Source: Burkholderia sp052045245 (GTDB lineage: Bacteria > Pseudomonadota > Gammaproteobacteria > Burkholderiales > Burkholderiaceae). Taken from it: a stretch of DNA of 64,000 bases. Numbering within the stretch: position 1 is the first letter of the stretch; every line of letters starts with the position of its first letter. Below the pieces are notes generated by a model. It ran no database searches and was not told the origin of the DNA. It was given only the letters and a program-made list of their open reading frames with translations. The position numbers were made by a program, and so were the translations under genes. The stretch lies in the NCBI RefSeq assembly GCF_052045245.1, contig NZ_JBQEON010000025.1:1-64000 (forward strand). Reading direction: 5' to 3'. Of the stretch, positions 8,392-16,827 are shown in pieces.

Positions 8392-8580
8392 GTCGGCCAG
8401 AGTTAGCGCTTTAGCGCTTACTCTGGCCCCATGCTTCGCGGTCGGCCCAGAGTTAGCGCTTTAGCGCTTGCTCTGGCCCCATGCTTTGCAGTCGGCCTGG
8501 AGTCGGCGCTTCAGCGCTTGCTCTGATCCCATGCTTTGCGGTCGGTCCCAGGGTGGCGCTTCTCTGCCTGGCCCATCTCT
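8392..8580. repeat. ~50-bp tandem repeat, 3.8 copies, each able to form a hairpin
   Basis: Units start with GTCGG at 8392, 8441, 8491 and 8541 and run 49, 50, 50 and about 40 bases. Each holds an inverted repeat of the form CCAGAGTTAGCGCT...AGCGCTTACTCTGG followed by CCCATGCTTTGC. Units 1 and 2 are nearly identical and units 3 and 4 decay, so the array degenerates toward the IclR gene. It lies directly upstream of gcdH, starting 14 bases from its start codon, so it would be transcribed into the gcdH leader. Confidence 0.9.
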
Positions 8581-8598
8581 AAAGTTTGCTTGACTCAA

Positions 8599-8630
8599 GT
8601 TCCGCTGTGCGGAACAATGTTTTGCAAAAC
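8599..8630. promoter_or_regulatory. Two adjacent palindromes, probable IclR-family operator
   Basis: GTTCCG-CTGTG-CGGAAC (8599-8615) is a perfect 6-5-6 inverted repeat, and GTTTTGCAAAAC (8619-8630) is a perfect 12-bp palindrome. Both lie 20-50 bases before the IclR gene start. GTTCCG/CGGAAC-type repeats are common IclR-family operators, so autoregulation and control of divergent gcdH are likely. This is inference from motif and position. Confidence 0.65.
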
Positions 8631-8649
8631 GAACCCAGTGTAGCACCAG

Positions 8650-9441
8650 ATGACGCTTTCAACCATCGACGAAACCACGATCGACGAGCGCAAGTTCGTC
8701 GTTGCGCTCGCGCGCGGGCTCGACCTGCTGCGCGCATTCCGGCCCGGCGAGACGATGCTCGGCAATCGCGACTTCGCGGAGCGCACCGGGTTGCCGAAGG
8801 CGACCGTGAACCGGCTCGCGTATACGCTGACCGTGCTCGGCTACCTGCGCTACGACGAGACGCTCGGCAAGTATGCGCTCGACGCCGGCGTGCTCTCGCT
8901 CGGCTACGCGCTGCTGTCCGGCTCCGGGACGCTCGATCTCGCGCGGCCGCACATGCAGGCGCTCGCGCGCGAGATCGGCGCGGCCGTGTCGCTCGGCTGC
9001 CGCGACGGGCTCGACATGATCTATCTGGAAACGATCCGCAGCGAAACCGCGCTGACGCTCGGGCTTGCACCCGGCTCGCGACTGTCGATGCTGACGAGCT
9101 CGATGGGGCGCGCGTACCTGGCCGTGCAGCCGGAAGACGTGCGCCGCGCGCTCTATGCCGATCTGCACCGCGCGACCGGCGGCGCGGCCGATGCCGATGC
9201 GCTCGTCGCGGCCGCGCAGCAAGCGGTGGCCGAGTTTTCCGATGGCGGCTGCTGTTATTCGTTTCGCGCGTGGCACATGGACGTGAACGCGGCGGCCGTG
9301 CCGTTCCGCGAGCCGCGCGAGGGCCGCTGGCTGATCCTGAGCTGCAGCGGGCCCGCATCGTCGATGGACGAGGACATATTCCGCACGCAGGTCGGGCCGA
9401 AACTGAAGGCGCTCGCGCAGCGGCTCGGGCAGACGGCCTGA
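8650..9441 (+). CDS. IclR-family transcriptional regulator
   Basis: This 263-residue regulator has an N-terminal winged helix (LARGLDLLRAFRPGE, then FAERTGLPKATVNRLAYTLTVLGYL) and the IclR effector-binding domain. ATG 8650 matches the usual short N-terminus of the family. It is divergent from gcdH, and its operator-like palindromes lie between the two genes, so glutarate or aromatic catabolism control is plausible. Homogentisate operons in other bacteria are also controlled by IclR proteins (HmgR in Pseudomonas), so the operon starting at 10710 is a second candidate target. Confidence 0.9.
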   Translation: MTLSTIDETTIDERKFVVALARGLDLLRAFRPGETMLGNRDFAERTGLPKATVNRLAYTLTVLGYLRYDETLGKYALDAGVLSLGYALLSGSGTLDLARPHMQALAREIGAAVSLGCRDGLDMIYLETIRSETALTLGLAPGSRLSMLTSSMGRAYLAVQPEDVRRALYADLHRATGGAADADALVAAAQQAVAEFSDGGCCYSFRAWHMDVNAAAVPFREPREGRWLILSCSGPASSMDEDIFRTQVGPKLKALAQRLGQTA

Positions 9442-9523
9442 GACACCACGCCGGGCGCACGCGCGAAACGAATGACAGCATCCGCCATCCGCCGCGCCCC
9501 GCGCGCGTTCGCCGCCCCGCCGC

Positions 9524-10327
9524 TCAGGCCGTCACGACCTTCGCGAACACCGGCCCCTGCATGAACCGCACGTCGTGCTGGCGTAGCAGCTCGCACTGCG
9601 TCTCGTCGACGACGCCGTCGAAAATCAGCGGAATCCGCACGCGCTGCGCATAGGCGACCAGCGCCTTCACCATCCCGTTGCGCAGCGCGATGCCCGCATC
9701 CATCTTGATGTAGTCGGGCCGCGCCATCTCCGATTCGACCGCGAGGATCCGGCCCGGGTCGGGCAGCTTGTCCGCGACCTTGAAGCCGTGATGCTGGTAG
9801 CTGCGCGTCAGGTAGCCGAGGAAAGTCTTGTGCGCGACCGCGACGGCCGGTAGCTCGATCACGATGCGCTCGCTCGGCAACCCGAAGCGCTGCAGCACCG
9901 CCGAGAAATGCTTGCCGTGGTCGTACTTCACGCTCTTGAGCAGCCGTTCGTGCACGCGCAGGAACAACAGCCCGTGGCGTTGCGCGCCGAAGAAGTTGAT
10001 CGCATGCAGCGCGCGCGACAGCCGGTCGATCGCGACGAGCGCCTGGTCGTCGACGGCCGAGTCGACCGGGTCGTGCGGCGCGCCCGTGACCAGCGTGACG
10101 GCCTGGAAGCCGAGTTCGTCGCCGTAGCGCTCGATCGCATCCGCGAACGACGTCGACTGCGGTGCGCCGGGCATCGTCACGTCGTAGATCGGTTCATAAG
10201 CGCTCGCGAGCGTGCGCTCGGGCAGATTCGCGCACGCGGTGCCGCCGTCGGCAAGCGCGAGGTGTTCCCGCAGATAAGGCAGTTGCCCGGCGCGGGCGAC
10301 CAGCTCGGGAATGTTGGGCGGAATCAT
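9524..10327 (-). CDS. Degenerate EAL-domain protein
   Basis: This 267-residue soluble protein shows the c-di-GMP phosphodiesterase EAL fold: AYEPIYD (about 43-49), RIVIELPAVAV, PDYIKMDAGI (about 200) and a C-terminal MQGPVFAKV. The signature E-A-L/V-x-R motif is absent, and the EGVE motif reads DGVVDE, so key metal and catalytic residues are missing. It is probably a non-catalytic c-di-GMP binder or a protein-interaction module. No GGDEF, PAS or REC domain is attached. It appears monocistronic. Confidence 0.82.
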   Translation of the reverse strand: MIPPNIPELVARAGQLPYLREHLALADGGTACANLPERTLASAYEPIYDVTMPGAPQSTSFADAIERYGDELGFQAVTLVTGAPHDPVDSAVDDQALVAIDRLSRALHAINFFGAQRHGLLFLRVHERLLKSVKYDHGKHFSAVLQRFGLPSERIVIELPAVAVAHKTFLGYLTRSYQHHGFKVADKLPDPGRILAVESEMARPDYIKMDAGIALRNGMVKALVAYAQRVRIPLIFDGVVDETQCELLRQHDVRFMQGPVFAKVVTA

Positions 10328-10462
10328 CGGTGTAGGAAGGAAAAATGGCGGCCGAAAGGGGCCGCCTCATGCCTTGATATTAGCAGTGCGCGTCCGGCTC
10401 GGCTTGGCGTTTCGCTCATATGGTTATCCCGTCCCCGACGCGATCGCTAGGGTTTACGTTGA

Positions 10463-10496
10463 TTTCACTATTCGTAATTGGTTTTACTATTCGTAA
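10463..10496. promoter_or_regulatory. Direct repeat in promoter region of the homogentisate operon
   Basis: TTTCACTATTCGTAA (10463-10477) and TTTTACTATTCGTAA (10482-10496) are 14/15 identical, spaced 19 bases start to start. They sit in an AT-rich stretch about 215 bases before the operon's first gene and look like paired operator sites. The rest of the interval 10328-10709 is GC-rich and shows no credible gene. Confidence 0.55.
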
Positions 10497-10709
10497 ATCC
10501 AGGATGTGTCGCCGATCAAGAAAAGCGGCATTCGGGCGCCCGCGGTCGGCGCCGTTTCCGAATCGAATCAACAGGAAGCAAGGAGCGAGACGTGGCGGGT
10601 GACAGCATGTGGACGGAGCAGGGCGGGCCGCGGCATCGGCGGCAGGTCGTGGATCTGGGCGGAACGGCGCGGCGCGCACCGGCGCGCGCACGGCAGGGCT
10701 GAGGAGCGG

Positions 10710-12386
10710 ATGGCGACCATGAGCATCGATTACCAGACGCTGAAGTTCGACTACCGGCCGCGCGCGGCGCGGGCCGCCGGCAATGACACGGCCGTTCACC
10801 CGGTGATCGTCGTCGGCGCGGGCCCGGTGGGCCTGTCGGCCGCGATCGACCTGGCGCAGCAGGGGGTGCCGGTCGTGCTGCTCGATGATGACGACACGCT
10901 GTCGACGGGCTCGCGCGCGATCTGTTTCGCGAAGCGCACGCTCGAGATTTTCGACCGGCTCGGCTGCGGCGAGCGCTTCGTCGACAAGGGCGTGAGCTGG
11001 CATGTCGGCAAGGTGTTCCTGCAGGACGAACAGCTGTACGCGTTCGACCTGCTGCCCGAGGAAGGGCATGCGCGCCCGGCGTTCATCAACCTGCAGCAGT
11101 ACTACGTCGAAGGCTATCTGGCCGAGCGCGCGTTCGAGCTGCCGAATCTCGAGATCCGCTGGAAGCACAAGGTGACGGGCGTCGCGCAGTCGGCGGACCA
11201 CGCGGCGCTGACGGTCGAGACGCCGGAAGGCATCGACACGCTGCGCGCGCAATACGTGATCGCGGCCGACGGCTCGCGCAGCCCGATGCGCGCGGCGATG
11301 GGCCTCGAGAGCCGCGGCCGCACGTTCAAGGACCGCTTCCTGATCGCCGACGTGAAGATGAAGGCGGAATTCCCGACCGAGCGCTGGTTCTGGTTCGATC
11401 CGCCGTTTCACCGCAACCAGTCGGTGCTGCTGCATCGCCAGCCCGACAACGTGTGGCGCATCGACTTCCAGCTCGGCTGGGACGCCGATCCGGTCGCCGA
11501 GAAGCAGCCGGAGCGCGTGATCCCGCGCGTGCGCGCGCTGCTCGGCGCGGACGTCGAGTTCGAGCTGGAATGGGTGAGCGTCTATACGTTTCGCTGCCAG
11601 CGGATGGATACGTTCCGTCATGGCCGCGTGTTGTTCGCGGGGGATTCCGCGCACGGCGTGTCGCCGTTCGGCGCGCGCGGCGCGAACAGCGGCGTGCAGG
11701 ACGCGGACAACCTCGCGTGGAAGCTGAAGCTGGTGCTCGACGGCCGCTCCGACGACCGCCTGCTCGACACCTATGCGAGCGAGCGCGAGTTCGCCGCCGA
11801 CGAGAATATCCGCAATTCGACGCGTTCCACCGACTTCATCACGCCGAAGAGCGCGGTGTCGCGCGTGTTCCGCGACGCGACGCTGAAGCTTGCGCGCGAC
11901 TGCGAGTTCGCGCGCAAGCTCGTGAACAGCGGCCGCCTGTCGGTGCCGGCCGTGCTGGCCGATTCGCCGCTGAATACACCGGACCGCAACGGTGACGCGT
12001 TCGCGTGCGCGATGCGTCCGGGTGCCGCTGCGGCCGATGCGCCGGTGCGCGCGCAGGGGGCGCCGGACTGGCTGCTGAAGCATCTCGGCGACGGCTTCGC
12101 CGGCGTGCTGTTCGGGCTGCCGGGCGACGCCGCCGCGCTCGCGCAAGCGCTCGCGGGACTCGCGCTGCCGGTGCGGCCCGTGCTGGTGGTGCCGGCCGGG
12201 CATGCGCAGCCGGTGGCGGGCGTCGACGTCGTGGAGGACGTCGACGGTTTCGCCGCGCAACGCTACGACGCGAAGCCCGGCACGTTCTACCTGCTGCGCC
12301 CCGACCAGCACGTCTGCGCACGGATGCGCACGCTCGAGCGCCAGGCGATCGCCGACGCGCTGGCGCGCGCGACCTGCGCACGCTGA
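10710..12386 (+). CDS. FAD-dependent aromatic hydroxylase (MhpA-like)
   Basis: This 558-residue class A flavoprotein monooxygenase has the Rossmann FAD motif VVGAGPVGLSAA near the N-terminus, the DG motif (IAADGSRSPMR) and the GD motif (VLFAGDSAHGVSPFGARG). It probably hydroxylates a phenolic or phenylacetate-type compound using NAD(P)H and O2. The start at 10710 follows GAGGAG closely; ATG 10719 is an alternative. It heads an operon with a DUF2783 gene, an aromatic-acid transporter, hmgA and fahA, so its product most likely feeds homogentisate. The exact substrate cannot be read from sequence. Confidence 0.9.
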   Translation: MATMSIDYQTLKFDYRPRAARAAGNDTAVHPVIVVGAGPVGLSAAIDLAQQGVPVVLLDDDDTLSTGSRAICFAKRTLEIFDRLGCGERFVDKGVSWHVGKVFLQDEQLYAFDLLPEEGHARPAFINLQQYYVEGYLAERAFELPNLEIRWKHKVTGVAQSADHAALTVETPEGIDTLRAQYVIAADGSRSPMRAAMGLESRGRTFKDRFLIADVKMKAEFPTERWFWFDPPFHRNQSVLLHRQPDNVWRIDFQLGWDADPVAEKQPERVIPRVRALLGADVEFELEWVSVYTFRCQRMDTFRHGRVLFAGDSAHGVSPFGARGANSGVQDADNLAWKLKLVLDGRSDDRLLDTYASEREFAADENIRNSTRSTDFITPKSAVSRVFRDATLKLARDCEFARKLVNSGRLSVPAVLADSPLNTPDRNGDAFACAMRPGAAAADAPVRAQGAPDWLLKHLGDGFAGVLFGLPGDAAALAQALAGLALPVRPVLVVPAGHAQPVAGVDVVEDVDGFAAQRYDAKPGTFYLLRPDQHVCARMRTLERQAIADALARATCAR

Positions 12387-12439
12387 ACACGGCATTGAAC
12401 GCCGCATCGAACCAGACCACGACACCGGAGACACCCGTC

Positions 12440-12670
12440 ATGCCCCGACTCGACACCCGCCCGCGCCTGGCCGATCCGGACGCGTTCTACGAAGCGCTGA
12501 TCGACATGCATCGCGACCTGTCGGACGCCGACAGCCAGCTCGTCAACGCAAAGCTGATCCTGCTGCTCGCGAACCAGATCGGCGACGCCGACGTGCTGCG
12601 CGAAGCGATGGCACTCGCCCGCCAGGGCGTGACGCCGCCCGTGCATCCGGCCGCCGAGGCGGCGCAATGA
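12440..12670 (+). CDS. DUF2783 domain protein
   Basis: This 76-residue acidic helical protein (DAFYEALIDMHRDLSDADSQ, then KLILLLANQIGDADVLREAM) matches the DUF2783 family, which is found mostly beside aromatic flavin hydroxylases. It lies 53 bases after the hydroxylase and overlaps the transporter start (TGA of this gene within ATGA). Its conserved position suggests a small partner of the hydroxylase, but the function is unknown. Confidence 0.85.
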   Translation: MPRLDTRPRLADPDAFYEALIDMHRDLSDADSQLVNAKLILLLANQIGDADVLREAMALARQGVTPPVHPAAEAAQ

Positions 12671-14028
12671 GCGCGGCGTCGGCCGCCGCGCGCGTGCTCG
12701 AGGTTGAGCGCGTGATCGACGACACGCATCGCCCGGGCTTTCACTGGATGCTGCTCGTGCTGTGCGGGCTGTGCCTCGTGATCGACGGCTTCGATGCGCA
12801 GGCGATGGGCTACGTCGCGCCGAGCGTGATCGCCGAATGGGGCGTGCCGAAGCAGGCGCTCGGGCCCGTGTTCAGCGCGAGCCTGTTCGGGATGCTGCTC
12901 GGCGCGCTCGGGCTGTCGGTGCTGGCCGACCGGATCGGGCGCCGCCCGGTGCTGATCGGCTCGACGCTGTTCTTCGCGGTGACGATGCTCGCGACGCCGT
13001 TCGCCGGCTCGATTCCCGTGTTGATGGCGCTGCGCTTCGTCACGGGCCTCGGCCTCGGCTGCATCATGCCGAACGCGATGGCGCTGGTCGGCGAGTTCAG
13101 CCCGGCCGCGCATCGCGTGAAGCGGATGATGATCGTGTCGTGCGGCTTCACGCTCGGCGCGGCACTCGGCGGCTTCATCAGCGCCGCGCTGATTCCGTCG
13201 CTCGGCTGGCGTGCCGTGTTCTTCGTCGGCGGCGCGGTGCCGCTCGTGCTGACGATCGCGATGCTCGCGCGGCTGCCCGAGTCGCTGCAGTTCCTGGTGC
13301 TGAAAGGGCGCGACGCGCAGGCACGCGACTGGCTCGCGCGCTTCGCGCCGCAGGCCGGCATCGATGCGAACACGCGCCTCGTCGTGCGCGAGCGCGCGGC
13401 AAGCGGCGCGCCGGTCGCCGAGCTGTTCCGTCACGGCCGCCTGCCGGTCACGCTGCTGCTGTGGGCGATCAGCTTCATGAACCTGATCGACCTGTATTTC
13501 CTGTCGAACTGGCTGCCGACCGTGATGCGCGACGCGGGCCATGCGCCGGGCACGGCGGTGATCGTCGGCACGGTGCTGCAGACGGGTGGCGTGATCGGCA
13601 CGCTGTCGCTCGGCTGGTTCATCGAACGCCACGGCTTCGTGCGCGTGCTGTTCGCGTGTTTCGCGTGCGCCGCCGTGTCGGTGGGATTGATCGGCTCGGT
13701 CGCGCATGCGCTGCCGTGGCTGCTGCTGGTCGTGTTCGCGGGCGGGTTCTGCGTGGTCGGCGGGCAGCCGGCCGTGAACGCGCTCGCGGGCCAGTACTAC
13801 CCGACGTCGCTGCGCTCGACCGGCATCGGCTGGAGCCTCGGGATCGGCCGGATCGGCTCGGTGCTCGGGCCGCTCGTCGGCGGCCAGCTGATTGCGCTCA
13901 ACTGGACCAACGGTGCGTTGTTCCACGCGGCTGCGGTGCCCGTGCTGTGCTCGGCGCTGTTCGTGCTGGGCCTGGCGGGTGTCACGCGGCGCAACGGCGC
14001 GCAGGCGCCGAGCGCCGCCATGAATTGA
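12667..14028 (+). CDS. MFS aromatic acid:H+ symporter (AAHS family)
   Basis: This 453-residue permease has 12 predicted membrane segments. The DGFDAQAMGYVAPSV motif in helix 1 and DRIGRRPVLIG after helix 2 are hallmarks of the AAHS family (PcaK/BenK/MhpT type). It probably imports the aromatic acid degraded by the surrounding enzymes. Its ATG overlaps the DUF2783 stop, which couples their translation, and hmgA follows after 15 bases. Confidence 0.93.
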   Translation: MSAASAAARVLEVERVIDDTHRPGFHWMLLVLCGLCLVIDGFDAQAMGYVAPSVIAEWGVPKQALGPVFSASLFGMLLGALGLSVLADRIGRRPVLIGSTLFFAVTMLATPFAGSIPVLMALRFVTGLGLGCIMPNAMALVGEFSPAAHRVKRMMIVSCGFTLGAALGGFISAALIPSLGWRAVFFVGGAVPLVLTIAMLARLPESLQFLVLKGRDAQARDWLARFAPQAGIDANTRLVVRERAASGAPVAELFRHGRLPVTLLLWAISFMNLIDLYFLSNWLPTVMRDAGHAPGTAVIVGTVLQTGGVIGTLSLGWFIERHGFVRVLFACFACAAVSVGLIGSVAHALPWLLLVVFAGGFCVVGGQPAVNALAGQYYPTSLRSTGIGWSLGIGRIGSVLGPLVGGQLIALNWTNGALFHAAAVPVLCSALFVLGLAGVTRRNGAQAPSAAMN

Positions 14029-14043
14029 TGGAGAAAGGAAACG

Positions 14044-15378
14044 ATGACGCTTGACCTGTCGAAACCGGCAACCGCCGGCTACCTGAGCGGATTCGCGAAC
14101 GAATTCGCGACCGAGGCGCTGCCCGGCGCGCTGCCGCACGGCCGCAACTCGCCGCAGCGCGCGCCGTACGGCCTGTATGCGGAACAGCTGTCGGGCACCG
14201 CGTTTACCGCGCCGCGCGGCCACAATCGCCGCTCGTGGCTGTACCGGATCCGCCCGGCGGCCGTGCACCGGCCGTTCGAGCCGTTCACGGGAGCGCAGCG
14301 GCTCGTGGCGGAATTCGGCGACTCGGCCGACGTGCCGCCGACGCCGCCGAACCAGCTGCGCTGGGATCCGCTGCCGATGCCGGTCGCGCCGACCGATTTC
14401 GTCGAAGGGCTCGTGACGATGGCCGGCAACGGCTCGGCGGCCGCGATGAACGGCTGCGCAATTCACCTGTACGCGGCGAACCGCGCGATGCAGGACCGCT
14501 TCTTCTACAGCGCCGACGGCGAACTGCTGATCGTGCCGCAGCAGGGACGGCTCTTCATCGCGACCGAATTCGGCCGGCTCGACGTCGAGCCGTTCGAGAT
14601 CGCGGTGATCCCGCGCGGCGTGCGTTTTTCGGTCGCGCTGCCGGACGGCGACGCGCGCGGCTACATCTGCGAGAACTTCGGTGCGCTGCTGCGCCTGCCG
14701 GACCTCGGCCCGATCGGTTCGAACGGGCTCGCGAATCCGCGCGATTTCCTGACGCCGCAGGCCGCGTACGAGGACCGCGAAGGCGCGTTCGAACTCGTCG
14801 CGAAGCTGAACGGGCGCCTGTGGCGCGCGGACATCGGCCATTCGCCGTTCGACGTCGTCGCGTGGCACGGCAACTACGCGCCGTACAAATACGACCTGCG
14901 CCTGTTCAACACGATCGGCTCGATCAGCTTCGACCATCCCGATCCGTCGATCTTCCTCGTGCTGCAGTCGCCCAGCGACACGCCGGGCGTCGACACGATC
15001 GACTTCGTGATCTTCCCGCCGCGCTGGCTCGCGGCCGAGGATACGTTCCGCCCGCCCTGGTTCCATCGCAACGTCGCGAGCGAATTCATGGGGCTCGTGC
15101 ACGGCGCGTACGACGCGAAGGCCGAAGGCTTCGTGCCGGGCGGCGCCAGCCTGCACAACTGCATGTCGGGCCACGGGCCCGACGCGGACACGTTCGAGAA
15201 GGCGTCCGCGGGCGACACGACGAAGCCGCACAAGGTCGACGCCACGATGGCGTTCATGTTCGAAACCCGCACGCTGATCCGCCCGACGCGCTACGCGCTC
15301 GACACCGCGCAGCTGCAGGCCGATTACTTCGAATGCTGGCAAGGCATCAGGAAACACTTCAATCCGGAGCAAAAGTGA
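14044..15378 (+). CDS. hmgA: Homogentisate 1,2-dioxygenase
   Basis: This 444-residue Fe(II) ring-cleavage enzyme converts homogentisate to maleylacetoacetate in tyrosine and phenylalanine catabolism. The iron ligands are visible in PPWFHRNVASEFMGLVHG (His and Glu) and CMSGHGPD (His). The start GFANEFATEALPGALP and length match bacterial HmgA. AGAAAGGA precedes ATG 14044. Its stop overlaps the GTG start of fahA. Confidence 0.98.
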   Translation: MTLDLSKPATAGYLSGFANEFATEALPGALPHGRNSPQRAPYGLYAEQLSGTAFTAPRGHNRRSWLYRIRPAAVHRPFEPFTGAQRLVAEFGDSADVPPTPPNQLRWDPLPMPVAPTDFVEGLVTMAGNGSAAAMNGCAIHLYAANRAMQDRFFYSADGELLIVPQQGRLFIATEFGRLDVEPFEIAVIPRGVRFSVALPDGDARGYICENFGALLRLPDLGPIGSNGLANPRDFLTPQAAYEDREGAFELVAKLNGRLWRADIGHSPFDVVAWHGNYAPYKYDLRLFNTIGSISFDHPDPSIFLVLQSPSDTPGVDTIDFVIFPPRWLAAEDTFRPPWFHRNVASEFMGLVHGAYDAKAEGFVPGGASLHNCMSGHGPDADTFEKASAGDTTKPHKVDATMAFMFETRTLIRPTRYALDTAQLQADYFECWQGIRKHFNPEQK

Positions 15379-16679
15379 GCGATACCCAAGACTGGCGCGC
15401 GACGCTCGACCCGGCTCGCAAGAGCTGGGTCGACACGGCGAACGATCCCGCCTGCGATTTCCCTATCCAGAACCTGCCGTTCGGGATCTTCAGCGATGCG
15501 AAGCAACCGGCGCGCCGCGCGGGCGTCGCGCTCGGCGACCGGATCGTCGATCTCGCCGCGCTCGCGCGGGCGGGCCTCGTGACACTGCCGGCCGGTGCCG
15601 ACGTATTTGCCGCGCCGACGCTCAATCCGTTCATCGCACTCGGCCACGATGCATGGCGCAGTGTGCGCGTGCAACTGTCGGCGCTGTTCTCGCGCGGCGA
15701 CGCGCGGCTGCGCGACGATGCCGCGTTGCGTGCGCAAGTGCTCGTCGCGCAGCGCGACGCGACGCTGCACCTGCCGGTCGACATTCCCGGCTACACCGAT
15801 TTCTATTCGTCGAAGGAGCATGCGACCAACGTCGGCTCGATGTTCCGCGATCCGAAGAATGCACTGCTGCCGAACTGGTCGGAGATGCCGATCGGCTACA
15901 ACGGCCGCGCGTCGTCGGTGGTCGTGAGCGGCACGCCGGTGCGGCGCCCGAACGGGCAACTGAAGCTGCCCGACCAGGAGCGTCCGGTGTTCGGCGCGTG
16001 CCGCAAGCTCGACATCGAACTGGAGACGGGCTTCATCGTCGGGAAGGGCAACGCGCTCGGCGAGCCGATCGCGTGCGAGGACGCCGAAGCGCACATCTTC
16101 GGGATGGTGCTGCTGAACGACTGGAGCGCGCGCGACATCCAGCAATGGGAATACGTGCCGCTCGGCCCGTTCAATTCGAAGGGCTTCGCGACGACGATCT
16201 CGCCGTGGATCGTCACGCTCGACGCGCTCGAACCGTTCCGCGTCGCGCAGCCCGAACAGTCGCCGCAGCCGCTCGCGTATCTGCGGCACGCGGGCAAGCA
16301 TGCGTTCGACATCGCGCTGGAAGTGACGCTGCGCGCGGCAGGCGCCGCCGAAGCGACGCCGATCTGCCGCACCAGCTTCAGGCACATGTACTGGACGATG
16401 GCGCAGCAGCTCGCCCATCACACGGTGGCCGGCTGCAATACGCGCGTCGGCGACCTGATGGGTTCGGGCACGATCAGCGGGCCGACGAAGGATTCGTTCG
16501 GCAGCCTGCTCGAACTGACGTGGAACGGCAAGGAACCGCTCGCGCTGAAGGGCGGCGGCAGCCGCACGTTCATCGAGGACGGCGACGAGCTCACGCTCGC
16601 GGGCTGGTGCCAGGGCGACGGCTATCGCGTCGGTTTCGGTACGTGTGCCGGCAAGGTCCTGCCCGCGCGGAGTGCGTGA
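15375..16679 (+). CDS. fahA: Fumarylacetoacetase
   Basis: This 434-residue hydrolase splits fumarylacetoacetate into fumarate and acetoacetate, the last step of homogentisate degradation. Conserved residues are present: DFYSSKEHATNVGSMFR with the catalytic His, the metal ligands in DIELETGFIVG, and NDWSARDIQQWEYVPLGPF. Translation starts at GTG 15375, overlapping the hmgA stop. No maleylacetoacetate isomerase gene is adjacent, so that step must be encoded elsewhere. Confidence 0.97.
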   Translation: MSDTQDWRATLDPARKSWVDTANDPACDFPIQNLPFGIFSDAKQPARRAGVALGDRIVDLAALARAGLVTLPAGADVFAAPTLNPFIALGHDAWRSVRVQLSALFSRGDARLRDDAALRAQVLVAQRDATLHLPVDIPGYTDFYSSKEHATNVGSMFRDPKNALLPNWSEMPIGYNGRASSVVVSGTPVRRPNGQLKLPDQERPVFGACRKLDIELETGFIVGKGNALGEPIACEDAEAHIFGMVLLNDWSARDIQQWEYVPLGPFNSKGFATTISPWIVTLDALEPFRVAQPEQSPQPLAYLRHAGKHAFDIALEVTLRAAGAAEATPICRTSFRHMYWTMAQQLAHHTVAGCNTRVGDLMGSGTISGPTKDSFGSLLELTWNGKEPLALKGGGSRTFIEDGDELTLAGWCQGDGYRVGFGTCAGKVLPARSA

Positions 16680-16722
16680 CGGATCGCAGCGCGAAACATC
16701 ACGCGTAGTCGCGAAGGACCGG

Positions 16723-16745
16723 GCGGCCCGCATTGCGCGGGCCGC
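16723..16745 (+). terminator. GC-rich hairpin after fahA
   Basis: Arms GCGGCCCG (16723-16730) and CGGGCCGC (16738-16745) follow the homogentisate operon and are trailed by GTTCGCTTTA. The T tract is weak, so it may be a processing or rho-assisted end. Confidence 0.4.
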
Positions 16746-16827
16746 GTTCGCTTTACCGGCGGGCGGCGGTGCGCATGCGCTTGCGTGTCCCGATGGGTGA
16801 CGTTGCGCGACAGCATCGGCGCCAGCG

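Noticed and set aside
8392..8580. Possible CRISPR array
   Set aside because: Units are contiguous, with no unique spacers, and there are no cas genes.
12487..15372. Long reverse-strand open frame opposite the transporter and hmgA
   Set aside because: Composition (Arg/His/Gln-rich) is that of an antisense shadow; the forward genes have full family motifs.
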